From NCBI GenBank assembly GCA_937996625.1, contig CALKVA010000004.1:62001-126000 (forward strand): 64,000 nt of DNA. Reading direction: 5' to 3'. Position 1 is the stretch's first letter. The number at the start of each line of letters is the position of its first letter. Shown in pieces: positions 44,477 to 53,203 of this stretch. The notes beneath the pieces were generated by a model. The model was not told where the DNA came from and did not search any database. It worked only from the letters and a program-made list of their open reading frames with translations. The DNA comes from UBA5951 sp009936885 (GTDB lineage Bacteria > Pseudomonadota > Alphaproteobacteria > Puniceispirillales > Puniceispirillaceae). Made by a program: the position numbers and the translations under genes.

Positions 44477-44789
44477 GATTTTGCCGCGCTTGAGTTACGT
44501 TCATACATTATTAACATAAGAGGGTCTAAGCCCTCTTTTTTTTCGCTCCTATTTGCAGCCCAAAACTGATTCGTTTTTCTAAGAGATTGAATCTGTTACA
44601 TAACCCACTTATTTTCCGAAAACTAGACAAAGTTATGTCAAGCGTTTTATTATAAAAATAAAAAATTTATTTCTTCTTTTACTCCAGATTCCTGCTTGAT
44701 CCAAAGTTTGTAACAAGGGTATTCTTCTATGATGAATTGATGAGATTAAACTCGTCTTTTAATCTCGAATAGTTTGTCAGGAATATCTT
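44477..44789 (+). other. rpsT-dnaA spacer, AT-rich
   Basis: 313 bp without a gene. It contains the rpsT terminator and an AT-rich tract (44645-44685). I found no cluster of DnaA boxes: the only near match, TGTGGAAAA (44789-44797, 8 of 9 to TGTGGATAA), overlaps the dnaA start codon and may be fortuitous. So the spacer most likely carries the dnaA promoter; it is not a convincing replication origin. Confidence 0.5.
44518..44543 (+). terminator. Intrinsic terminator after rpsT
   Basis: AAGAGGG (44518-44524), loop TCTAAG, CCCTCTT (44531-44537) and a run of T to 44543. Seven-pair stem 41 bp after the rpsT stop; isolates rpsT from dnaA. Confidence 0.92.
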
Positions 44790-46259
44790 GTGGAAAAAGA
44801 TTTTTATAAAAGAGAAGAAATTTCTCACATAAGCAAAGAGACAACTATTCAAGAAGATACCAGACAGAGTGATAATTCCAGTAAAAGCGCATCACTTCAT
44901 TCAGATGAATACTGGGCACAAATTAGCAATCATATCCGCAAAGAAATTGGCGATACAGCATGGCGTAACTGGATAAAACCGCTTCATTTTGCGGGTGTAG
45001 AATCAGAAATTATTCAGCTTGAAACCACAAGTAGGTTGGTTCGTGACAGGGTGAGTTCACATTATTCTGATAAATTACGCATTATTGCAAAAACCTTGTC
45101 TTTGCCAATCTCCGGGTTCGAGATAGAGTGGAGCGAGAAGTTGCTTATCATGGATGCAAACGCCACACATACTAGCAAGCCACCTAGAATCACTAAAATG
45201 CAGGAGAGTGCGAGGAATAATCCAGCATTATCTCCCACCCATGGGCTTGATCCTCGTTTTACATTTTCAAATTTTATTGTCGGCAAGCCTAATGAGTTAG
45301 CATTCGCAGCTGCAAGACGCGTTGTAGAAAGTGCCACCGCTGCCTTTAACCCCTTATTTTTATATAGCGGGGTTGGACTTGGTAAAACACATTTGATGCA
45401 TGCAATAGCTTGGGAAGTTAATGCGCGTCAGCCTAGTCGAAAAGTCATGTATCTTTCTGCTGAGAAATTTATGTATCGCTTTATTCAGGCGCTTAGGCAT
45501 CATGATACAATGACCTTCAAAGAACAGTTCCGTTCAGTTGATGTATTAATGATTGATGATGTTCAATTTATTTCTGGCAAAGAGTCAACACAAGAAGAAT
45601 TCTTTCATACGTTTAATGCATTGGTAGATGAAGGCAAACAGGTGGTTTTATCTGCCGATAAATCGCCAACTGATTTATCTGGAATGGAAGAGCGACTTAG
45701 AAGCCGTCTTGGTTGGGGTATGGTTGCAGATATTCATGCAACAACTTATGAGTTAAGGTTAGGTATTCTAATCTCAAAGCGAGATTCTGTGGTGGTTAAT
45801 GTTCCAGATGCAGTGCTTGAATTTCTAGCGCATAAAATCACCAGCAATATACGTGAATTAGAAGGTGCTTTTAATAGAATCGTTGCTCATGCAAGTCTTG
45901 TTGGCACTACTATAACGGTTGAAATGGCTCGTGAAACTTTGGCAGACTTAATAAGAGCGTCTAGCCGAAGAGTTACTGTTGATGATATTCAAAAACAGGT
46001 CTCAAAGCATTTTTCTATTAGGACTTCTGATATGTTTTCGGCAAGGCGTGCCAGATCGATTGCAAGGCCACGTCAAATAGCCATGTATTTGGCAAAGAAT
46101 CTAACAACATCATCCTACCCTGAGATCGGCAGAAAATTCGGTGGAAGAGATCATACGACTATTATGCATGCCGTTAAAAAGATAGAAGAGCTGCTTATAC
46201 ATGATAGCGAGCTAAGTGATGATGTTGAGTTGTTACGCTCTTTATTATCGGATAACTAA
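44790..46259 (+). CDS. dnaA: Chromosomal replication initiator protein DnaA
   Basis: AAA+ ATPase that opens the origin. 489 aa. GTG start, with AGGA at 44779-44782 seven bases before it. Domain I (about residues 40-110, YWAQISNHIRKEIGDTAWRNW), domain III with Walker A SGVGLGKTHLMHA (about residue 192) and Walker B VLMIDDVQFI, and domain IV with the DNA-binding signature GRKFGGRDHTTIMHAVKKIE (about residues 448-467). An extra N-terminal segment of about 35 charged residues precedes domain I. Followed by dnaN-recF-gyrB, the ancestral order. Confidence 0.98.
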   Translation: MEKDFYKREEISHISKETTIQEDTRQSDNSSKSASLHSDEYWAQISNHIRKEIGDTAWRNWIKPLHFAGVESEIIQLETTSRLVRDRVSSHYSDKLRIIAKTLSLPISGFEIEWSEKLLIMDANATHTSKPPRITKMQESARNNPALSPTHGLDPRFTFSNFIVGKPNELAFAAARRVVESATAAFNPLFLYSGVGLGKTHLMHAIAWEVNARQPSRKVMYLSAEKFMYRFIQALRHHDTMTFKEQFRSVDVLMIDDVQFISGKESTQEEFFHTFNALVDEGKQVVLSADKSPTDLSGMEERLRSRLGWGMVADIHATTYELRLGILISKRDSVVVNVPDAVLEFLAHKITSNIRELEGAFNRIVAHASLVGTTITVEMARETLADLIRASSRRVTVDDIQKQVSKHFSIRTSDMFSARRARSIARPRQIAMYLAKNLTTSSYPEIGRKFGGRDHTTIMHAVKKIEELLIHDSELSDDVELLRSLLSDN

Positions 46260-46375
46260 AACTAGCAATAGATCTGTATTATTTTAACGACATCTTGATG
46301 CTAAAAAGGTTTGGCATACAACATTTTGTATGTCAAAATAGGGCAAATCACCTGATTTCTCTGGTGGAGGTAGAA

Positions 46376-47479
46376 ATGAAAATAGCCATTGATCGTATGA
46401 ACCTACTACGACCGCTTAGTCACATTAATTCAGTGGTTGAGCGCCGTAATACAATCCCTATTTTATCGAATGTTGTATTACATGCAGCATCTGAAAAATT
46501 ATCCCTAACAGCAACTGATATGGATATGGATATTATTACCACAACGCCATGTTCAATCTCTAGTGAGGGTGCTACTACAATTCCAGCGCATCTGTTGTTT
46601 GAAATTGTCAAAAAATTACCAGAAGGTGCAGAGATTCAAATTCAAGTTGCCGATGGCCATGCACAGGTGAGCGCAGGACGAAGTAGCTTTAACCTGCCGA
46701 CCCTACCAGTAGAAGATTTTCCAGCTATAAATAGCTCTGATATGCCAATTAGTTTCTCACTAACCGCGCCAGACCTAAGACATCTTATCGATACTACCAA
46801 ATTTGCCGTATCTACTGAGGAAACCAGATATTATCTTAACGGAATTTATGTACATTTTGCAGATACAACCAATTTAACAGCGGTCGCAACAGATGGACAC
46901 AGACTTGCATTATCACAGATGCAATCCCCAGCAGGAGCAGAGAATATGCCAGCTGTTATCGTACCTCGCAAAGCTGTCTCAGAGTTAAGAAAACTCTTGG
47001 ATGACGAGCCACAAGAGGTGGATATACAATTATCAGATACACGGGCAGAATTCAGTGTTGGAGATATAAGGCTTACCACCAAACTTATTGATGGTTCTTT
47101 TCCTGATTATAAGCGTGTAATCCCAGTAGGTAATGATAAAATAATCTCAGTTGATGTAGACCTTTTAAGTGCTGCTGTGGATCGTGTTTCAACGATTGCT
47201 TCTGACAAATCACGCTCCATAAAACTCAATATCAGGTCAGGTCAACTTATCTTATCAGCAACGAACCCAGATGCATCAAGTGCGACTGAAATGCTTGAAA
47301 TTACCTATGCTGGAGAGCCAATAGACATTGGATTTAACGCAAGATATCTAATGGATATTCTATCTCAGGTCCAAGGCGAAATGATTACCATTGAGTTAGC
47401 TGATTCAGGATCACCAAGTTTGCTTCGCGATCCGGAGGATGATACTAGTATTTTTGTTCTTATGCCGATGCGAGTATAG
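46376..47479 (+). CDS. dnaN: DNA polymerase III sliding clamp (beta subunit)
   Basis: Processivity clamp. I start at ATG 46376, which has an excellent Shine-Dalgarno GGAGGT (46366-46371) and gives MKIAIDRMNLLRPLSHIN like known beta clamps, 367 aa. The open frame reaches back to 46295, but those 27 residues look like untranslated leader. Three clamp domains of about 120 residues each are discernible; C-terminus DTSIFVLMPMRV is the usual ending. Confidence 0.97.
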   Translation: MKIAIDRMNLLRPLSHINSVVERRNTIPILSNVVLHAASEKLSLTATDMDMDIITTTPCSISSEGATTIPAHLLFEIVKKLPEGAEIQIQVADGHAQVSAGRSSFNLPTLPVEDFPAINSSDMPISFSLTAPDLRHLIDTTKFAVSTEETRYYLNGIYVHFADTTNLTAVATDGHRLALSQMQSPAGAENMPAVIVPRKAVSELRKLLDDEPQEVDIQLSDTRAEFSVGDIRLTTKLIDGSFPDYKRVIPVGNDKIISVDVDLLSAAVDRVSTIASDKSRSIKLNIRSGQLILSATNPDASSATEMLEITYAGEPIDIGFNARYLMDILSQVQGEMITIELADSGSPSLLRDPEDDTSIFVLMPMRV

Positions 47480-47490
47480 TAAACAGTTCT

Positions 47491-48678
47491 ATGGCTTTAA
47501 CTTCCACAGTGCGTTTTGGCTCGCAACCCGTCTCAAACGCAAAACAGTATCGAATAAGCCATTGGCTAAGCCAAATTCGTTTATCAAATTTTCGTAATTA
47601 TCAGGAACTGGCAATTACAATAGACAAGGCACCTGTCGTGCTTGTTGGAAAGAATGGTACAGGAAAAACAAATTTGATGGAGGCTATTTCACTGCTTGCG
47701 CCAGGTCGTGGTTTGCGACGGTCAGGCAGGGATGAAATCACCTTCAGAGATTTGGGTAGAGATTTGGGAAATGATAGCTCTGCTTCCAAGATTTGGGCGT
47801 TATCTGCAAATCTCACCACTAATATCACTGACTGGCAGATAGGCACAGGCATATCAGAAGAACGTAAACAAAGAGTAATAAAAATCAATCAGCAGATAGA
47901 ATCTCAAGCAATGCTTGCACAAATTTGTGCTGTTTCTTGGCTTACACCGCAAATGGATGGATTGTTTTTAGATAGCCCAAATTCAAGGAGACGTTTCCTG
48001 GATAGGCTGGCAATCGCTTTTGATGCTGCGCACTCAGGACGGTTATCAAGGTATGATAAACTATACAGAGAGAGAAATCGAATGTTGGCAGATGAGATTA
48101 GGGATACTGCGTGGTATCAGGTAAATGAAACGCTGTTAGCTGAAACCGGAGTTGCAATTATGGCCACTCGCCATGCCTTGATAGAAGATATTAACCGAAC
48201 GGTTCATAATATGCAGACAGAATTTCCAAAATTCACAGCTAAATTAGTGGGTGGTGGTTCAGAATTATTGCATAAAATTCCAGCCATAGAGCTTGAAGAT
48301 AGAATAAGGCAGTCTGCCATGCAAAATCGGGATTCACATAATACCTCGATGATGGGGCCGCATATGACGGATTTATATGTTACACATAGCCAGAAAAATC
48401 AGCTTGCAAATGAAGCATCAACCGGAGAGCAGAAAGCGCTGCTTATCACCTTTATTCTGGCTCATGCCCAGTTGCAATCAGATAGATTAAATAAGCCACC
48501 ATTATTATTACTTGATGATGTTGCTGCATTATTAGATCCATGGCGCAGAGATGCTTTGTTTGAGGCGTGCTCAGCTTTAGCAGGACAAGTATGGTATAGT
48601 GGAAGCGATGAGCGAAGTTTCCACTCTCTTAAATCAAAAGCGCAGTTTTTTTACGTGAATGATGGTAGTATAATTTAA
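47491..48678 (+). CDS. recF: DNA replication and repair protein RecF
   Basis: SMC-like ATPase loading RecA at gaps. 395 aa; Walker A VGKNGTGKTNLMEAISLL (about residues 52-69), LDSPNSRRRFLDRL, the ABC signature ASTGEQKALLI and Walker B PPLLLLDDVAALLD are visible. An N-terminal extension of about 25 residues precedes the usual RLSNFRNYQ start; no other good start is evident. 11 bp after dnaN, 36 bp before gyrB. Confidence 0.96.
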   Translation: MALTSTVRFGSQPVSNAKQYRISHWLSQIRLSNFRNYQELAITIDKAPVVLVGKNGTGKTNLMEAISLLAPGRGLRRSGRDEITFRDLGRDLGNDSSASKIWALSANLTTNITDWQIGTGISEERKQRVIKINQQIESQAMLAQICAVSWLTPQMDGLFLDSPNSRRRFLDRLAIAFDAAHSGRLSRYDKLYRERNRMLADEIRDTAWYQVNETLLAETGVAIMATRHALIEDINRTVHNMQTEFPKFTAKLVGGGSELLHKIPAIELEDRIRQSAMQNRDSHNTSMMGPHMTDLYVTHSQKNQLANEASTGEQKALLITFILAHAQLQSDRLNKPPLLLLDDVAALLDPWRRDALFEACSALAGQVWYSGSDERSFHSLKSKAQFFYVNDGSII

Positions 48679-48714
48679 TCGCAGAGTATCTGCATATGCA
48701 AGGAACTGGAAGTA

Positions 48715-51144
48715 ATGTCAGATTCGGAAAATAACCAGATAAATGACGAAGATTATGGCGCTGATTCGATAAAAGTGCTGAGAGGCCTTGATGCTGTTCG
48801 CAAACGCCCTGGGATGTATATTGGCGATACCGACGATGGCTCTGGTTTGCATCATATGGTGTATGAGGTTGTTGATAACGCAGTTGACGAGGCGCTGGCT
48901 GGACATTGCGATATTGTCAAAGTGCAGTTAAATGGCGATGGCTCTGTTAGCGTTTCTGATAATGGGCGGGGCATTCCGATTGAGATTCATTCAGAAGAGG
49001 GCGTATCCGCGGCAGAGGTGATTATGACGCAACTGCATGCAGGCGGAAAGTTTGATAATAATGCCTATAAGGTATCAGGCGGTCTGCATGGCGTGGGCGT
49101 ATCTGTTGTGAATGCCTTATCTGAATGGTTAGAGCTGACAATCTGGCGCAATGACAGACAGCATCAGATGATTTTCCGCAGAGGAGAAGCAGAAAACCGT
49201 CTCGCAGAGACAGGATCTGCAAATGGTCAAGCAGGAACCCAAATAACATTCATGCCTTCACAGGAAATATTTACAAATATAAATTTTGAATTCAATACAC
49301 TTGAGCGCAGATTACGTGAATTAGCGTTTTTGAATTCAGGAGTTCGAATTCAGCTTACCGATCGAAGAACTGTAGATGAAAAAGTGAGCGAATTTCATTT
49401 TGACGGTGGTCTTAGAGCCTTTGTTGACTGGCTAAACCGCTCACAAACAGCGCTTCACTCGACATTACATTTACAAACTGAAAAAGAGGATGTGGTAGTT
49501 GAGTTCGCCCTTGCTTGGACTGATTCTTATTATGAAAACACGCTCTGTTTTACGAATAACATACCACAAAGAGATGGCGGAACGCATCTTGCTGGTTTTC
49601 GTGCAGCACTAACGCGGATTATCAATCAGTACGCAGTTCAAACAGGTATCTCAAAAAAAGAAAAAGTTCAACTCACTGGAGAAGATGCACGAGAAGGTTT
49701 GACGGCTATCATATCTGTCAAAGTGCCAGATCCCAAATTCTCGTCACAGACAAAGGACAAGCTTGTATCATCAGAAGTAAGGCCGATTGTTGAAGCAAGT
49801 ATGGGAGATCTGCTTAGTCAATGGTTTGAGGAGAACCCTGCAGAAGCAAAGAAAATTGTTAGTAAAGCTTATGAGGCTGCCGCAGCAAGAGAGGCCGCCC
49901 GAAAAGCAAGAGAATTTACCCGACGCAAAGGTGTGTTAGATATTGCTAGTTTGCCAGGCAAGCTCGCTGATTGCCAACAACGTGATCCCTCGCTTGCTGA
50001 AATATTTTTGGTAGAGGGCGATTCTGCTGGTGGGTCTGCAAAGCAAGGCCGCGATAGAGGTAATCAAGCAATTCTGCCGTTGCGTGGTAAAATTTTAAAC
50101 GTAGAACGCGCTAGAATGGATAAGATGTTATCCTCAAATGAAATTGGAACACTGATTACCGCGATTGGAGCCGGTGTTGGAAATGCAGATATCAATCTTG
50201 AGAAAGCACGATATCATAAAATCATTATTATGAGTGATGCTGATGTTGACGGAAGTCACATACGCACATTGTTACTTACTTTCTTTTTCAGGCATATGAG
50301 GCCTCTTATTGATGCAGGCTATTTATACATTGCACAACCCCCTTTGTTCAGAGCCAAAAGAGGTCAGTCAGAGGTTTATCTTAAAGATCAACGTGCGCTT
50401 GATGAATATCTAATAGAAGCTGGCTTAAAAGGAGCTACTCTGCAAACAGAAGCTGGTATGCAAATTACCAATAGTGATTTGCAGCTGGTGGCAGATAAAG
50501 CAGCTAGAACACAACGCTTGATTGATGCGTTAATGCGCATTGTTACAAGCAGAGACGTGCTAGAGCAGGCAGCAATTATAGGCGTGTTGAATCAAAATAT
50601 GCTTGATAATGAAGAGGCTGCTTCTTACCTTGCCAGTAGGCTAGATCAATTAACCCCCCCGTTGGAGCGAGGTTGGCAGGGACGTGTTATAACAGAGCCA
50701 TCAGGGTCTGTTTTGATTGTTGAGCGCACATTAAGAGGTATTAGTGAAACACATAAAATTGATTCAAGATTGGTAAACACAGCAGAAGCAAGAGAGCTTG
50801 ATAAGCTTACAGCAGAGTTACAAGAAGTGTTTGAAAAACCTGTGAAATTCATTACTCAAAATGCAGAAATTGAAATGAACGGCCCATGTCAGTTGAGTGA
50901 CCATATCGTAGCGCTGGGAAAGAAAGGCGCTCAGATAGCAAGATATAAAGGACTTGGCGAAATGAATCCAAGCCAGCTCTGGGAGACCACACTTGATCCA
51001 GATAACCGCACGCTTCTACAGGTTCAAATTGGTGATGAGGAGGATGCAGATAATGCATTCTCAACCTTAATGGGGGAGGCTGTTGAAGAGAGACGCAATT
51101 TCATTCAGGAAAACGCACTTAAAGTATCTAATCTGGATATATAA
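48715..51144 (+). CDS. gyrB: DNA gyrase subunit B
   Basis: ATPase subunit of gyrase. 809 aa: GHKL domain (RKRPGMYIGDTDDGSGLHHM, about residues 22-41; DNGRGIPI; GGLHGVGVSVVNALS), transducer, and TOPRIM with EGDSAGGSAKQGRDR (about residue 436) and DADVDGSHIRTLLL. Length is normal for proteobacterial GyrB. Its stop overlaps the ATG of a RegB-like kinase (TAATG), an unexpected downstream partner. Confidence 0.98.
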   Translation: MSDSENNQINDEDYGADSIKVLRGLDAVRKRPGMYIGDTDDGSGLHHMVYEVVDNAVDEALAGHCDIVKVQLNGDGSVSVSDNGRGIPIEIHSEEGVSAAEVIMTQLHAGGKFDNNAYKVSGGLHGVGVSVVNALSEWLELTIWRNDRQHQMIFRRGEAENRLAETGSANGQAGTQITFMPSQEIFTNINFEFNTLERRLRELAFLNSGVRIQLTDRRTVDEKVSEFHFDGGLRAFVDWLNRSQTALHSTLHLQTEKEDVVVEFALAWTDSYYENTLCFTNNIPQRDGGTHLAGFRAALTRIINQYAVQTGISKKEKVQLTGEDAREGLTAIISVKVPDPKFSSQTKDKLVSSEVRPIVEASMGDLLSQWFEENPAEAKKIVSKAYEAAAAREAARKAREFTRRKGVLDIASLPGKLADCQQRDPSLAEIFLVEGDSAGGSAKQGRDRGNQAILPLRGKILNVERARMDKMLSSNEIGTLITAIGAGVGNADINLEKARYHKIIIMSDADVDGSHIRTLLLTFFFRHMRPLIDAGYLYIAQPPLFRAKRGQSEVYLKDQRALDEYLIEAGLKGATLQTEAGMQITNSDLQLVADKAARTQRLIDALMRIVTSRDVLEQAAIIGVLNQNMLDNEEAASYLASRLDQLTPPLERGWQGRVITEPSGSVLIVERTLRGISETHKIDSRLVNTAEARELDKLTAELQEVFEKPVKFITQNAEIEMNGPCQLSDHIVALGKKGAQIARYKGLGEMNPSQLWETTLDPDNRTLLQVQIGDEEDADNAFSTLMGEAVEERRNFIQENALKVSNLDI

Positions 51145-52442
51145 TGTCTAATCGTTCTGTTCCTTCAGTTGCGAAAATGGAGCATAAGAAAATAGAACAT
51201 AGTTTAATTGATCCAAGAGTGAGTGTTGCCATTCGTTGGATTGCTCTTTCCGGACAATTAGCAACCGTGCTTCTTGTTCATTTTGCATTAGGGTTTGTTC
51301 TCCCATTAGGCCCGTTAGTGGCGGTAATTGTTATCGGTATGGTGTTAAATTTATGGCAAACATACTTAAATAGAAGCGGGGTTCAATTATCACGGCCGCC
51401 GGTGCTTATTGTCCTTTCTTTTGATGTTATTCAGCTTGCTGCATTGCTATATCTTGCTGGCGGATTGCTTAACCCGTTTTCAATTTTATTTCTTGCCCCA
51501 GTTGTTGTATCTGCTGCAATTCTAGACGTGTTTTCAACGATTAGCTTAGTGGTCATAGTGACGATATGTGCAAGTATTTTGACCATCCATCACTTGCCTT
51601 TGCCTTGGTCTGATGCAGGTCTTGTTGCGCCCCCTTTATATCAGTTTGGATTATGGATTGCGTTGGTAATATCTGCTATTTTTATGGCTTACTATATATT
51701 CTGGCTAGCATCGAAAAGCAGAAAAACATCCGAAATGCTGGGTCAAACAAGGCTGATGCTTGCCTCTGAGAGACAGGTTATTGCACTAGGTTCTCTTGCA
51801 ACTGCTGCTGCTCATAAGTTAGGATCGCCATTAACAACTATCCGGTTGATTAGCGATGATTTGATATCTCAGCTAAAACATGATTCTGTTCAAGAAGAGG
51901 ACTTACTGCTTTTAAAAGCTGAAATAGAGAGATGTCAGGTCATTCTCTCTGAGCTTGATTCTGATGCTATGAAAACAAATCGAGAGCTTGATATATTAAT
52001 GCCAGCAGTGCTTGCTATTCAGACAATGGTGGCTGATCTGACGGCTTCATTTAAAGTCGAAATTGAATGGCAAGTTGAAAATGGCTTAGATATACCACAG
52101 CCAGAAATAGCGCAGACGCCTGAGCTTAGCTATGCTCTTGAGGCAATTTTGGAAAATGCTAGTGATTTTGCGGAAACAAAAATTATCGTTAATATTTCCT
52201 GGGACCACATAATGCTCTATATAAAGATTATGGATGATGGAATAGGATATCCAACCCCAGTGCTAGCAAATTTAGGACAGCCTGAAAACAGCTCTCGCCT
52301 CGGGCAGAAAGGTCATCGTGGACTTGGATTATTTTTAGTTCAATCTTTTATTAGACAATTAAACGGAACTACTAGTTTTAAAAATCAAAAGCCTCAGGGG
52401 GCTGCTGTTGAAGTAAAAATACCAGTTGAGAGTTTGGTCTGA
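51144..52442 (+). CDS. regB: RegB/PrrB-type redox sensor histidine kinase
   Basis: Membrane sensor kinase of the RegBA global redox system. 432 aa: six hydrophobic segments (about residues 30-190), the RegB quinone-site motif GGLLNPF (residues 106-112), then the dimerisation/phospho-acceptor domain and ATPase domain (N-box ILENASDFAE, DDGIGYP, GHRGLGLFLV). His224 lies in AAAHKLGSPLTTIRL and a Cys sits exactly 40 residues later (ERCQVILSEL), matching His225 and redox-active Cys265 of Rhodobacter RegB. Oddly the residue after His is Lys, where histidine kinases normally have Glu or Asp. ATG overlaps the gyrB stop; regA follows after 5 bp. Confidence 0.92.
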   Translation: MSNRSVPSVAKMEHKKIEHSLIDPRVSVAIRWIALSGQLATVLLVHFALGFVLPLGPLVAVIVIGMVLNLWQTYLNRSGVQLSRPPVLIVLSFDVIQLAALLYLAGGLLNPFSILFLAPVVVSAAILDVFSTISLVVIVTICASILTIHHLPLPWSDAGLVAPPLYQFGLWIALVISAIFMAYYIFWLASKSRKTSEMLGQTRLMLASERQVIALGSLATAAAHKLGSPLTTIRLISDDLISQLKHDSVQEEDLLLLKAEIERCQVILSELDSDAMKTNRELDILMPAVLAIQTMVADLTASFKVEIEWQVENGLDIPQPEIAQTPELSYALEAILENASDFAETKIIVNISWDHIMLYIKIMDDGIGYPTPVLANLGQPENSSRLGQKGHRGLGLFLVQSFIRQLNGTTSFKNQKPQGAAVEVKIPVESLV

Positions 52443-52447
52443 CTAAA

Positions 52448-52978
52448 ATGAGTTTAGGTAAATTATTAATCGTTGATGACGATAAGGTGCTTCTTCGAAG
52501 ATTATCAAAGTCGATGGAAGCATATGGATTTCAGGTTACCGCTGTCTCGTCCATTGAAGAGGCAGAGACGGTAATTGCTGATGTTAAATTTGACACAGCT
52601 GTTCTTGATTTAAAACTAGCAGATGGTAGTGGTTTATCAATTGTTAAAAAGCTAGCATCTAATAATCCAAAATGCAGGGCTATTATGTTAACTGGATTTG
52701 GCAATATCGCAACTGCTGTCGCTGCTATGAAAGTTGGTGCAATCGACTATCTGCCTAAGCCTGCTAGTGCAGAGCAAATAAAAAATGCGCTAATAGATTA
52801 TGATAAGCCTTTGCCGCCTCCCCCAGAAGATCCGATGTCAGCAGATAGGGTCAGATGGGAGCATATTCAACGTGTTTTTGAACAATGTAATCGAAATGTA
52901 TCTGAAACAGCAAGACGGTTGAAAATGCATCGCAGAACCTTGCAGCGTATCCTTGCAAAACATGCGCCGCGAAACTAG
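52448..52978 (+). CDS. regA: RegA/PrrA-type response regulator
   Basis: DNA-binding partner of RegB. 176 aa: receiver domain (LLIVDDDKVLLRRL; probable phospho-Asp at residue 54 in AVLDLKLADGSG; Lys in YLPKPAS), a Pro-rich hinge (KPLPPPPEDP, about residues 119-128) and the Fis-like helix-turn-helix (RNVSETARRLKMHRRTLQRI), nearly the canonical RegA sequence. No senC lies between or near the two genes, unlike in Rhodobacter. Probably controls respiratory or photosynthetic/redox genes elsewhere on the chromosome. Confidence 0.93.
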   Translation: MSLGKLLIVDDDKVLLRRLSKSMEAYGFQVTAVSSIEEAETVIADVKFDTAVLDLKLADGSGLSIVKKLASNNPKCRAIMLTGFGNIATAVAAMKVGAIDYLPKPASAEQIKNALIDYDKPLPPPPEDPMSADRVRWEHIQRVFEQCNRNVSETARRLKMHRRTLQRILAKHAPRN

Positions 52979-53131
52979 CGCAATTTATAGTAACAGCATT
53001 TAAAGTATAGCTTCTTGTATTATTAAGCTCTTGTGGATGGGTCTTTACGGGTGTTTCCATTGTTCTGATTAAAACAGTCTCTTAATGCTGAATTAACGAT
53101 TATTACTGTAAAAAAACTTTTACCACTTGGT

Positions 53132-53191
53132 AATAATTAGATTGGCAATTATTAGATTAATAATAGTTCGGTTTATAATAATTAGATTTAT
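53132..53191 (+). repeat. Four tandem 15-bp repeats upstream of metZ
   Basis: Units start at 53132, 53147, 53162 and 53177. The core AATAATTAGATT is exact in units 1 and 4, has one change in unit 2 (AATTATTAGATT) and three in unit 3 (AATAGTTCGGTT). The array ends 12 bp before the metZ ATG. It may be an operator array, an A/T-rich upstream element, or a slippage-prone spacer. Confidence 0.7.
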
Positions 53192-53203
53192 GGGAAATCA
53201 AGA

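Noticed and set aside
44477..44797. Replication origin upstream of dnaA
   Set aside because: No cluster of DnaA boxes. One 8/9 match overlaps the dnaA start and is forced by the GTG-GAA-AAA codons; alphaproteobacterial origins are often elsewhere.
46295..46375. 27-residue N-terminal extension of DnaN
   Set aside because: The ATG at 46376 has a near-perfect Shine-Dalgarno and matches the known beta clamp N-terminus.
52979..53131. Possible SAM-II/SAM-V riboswitch upstream of metZ
   Set aside because: The spacer has a GCTGAATTAACG segment loosely like part of SAM-II, but no pairing P1 stem follows and the pseudoknot partner is missing; the 15-bp repeats explain the rest.
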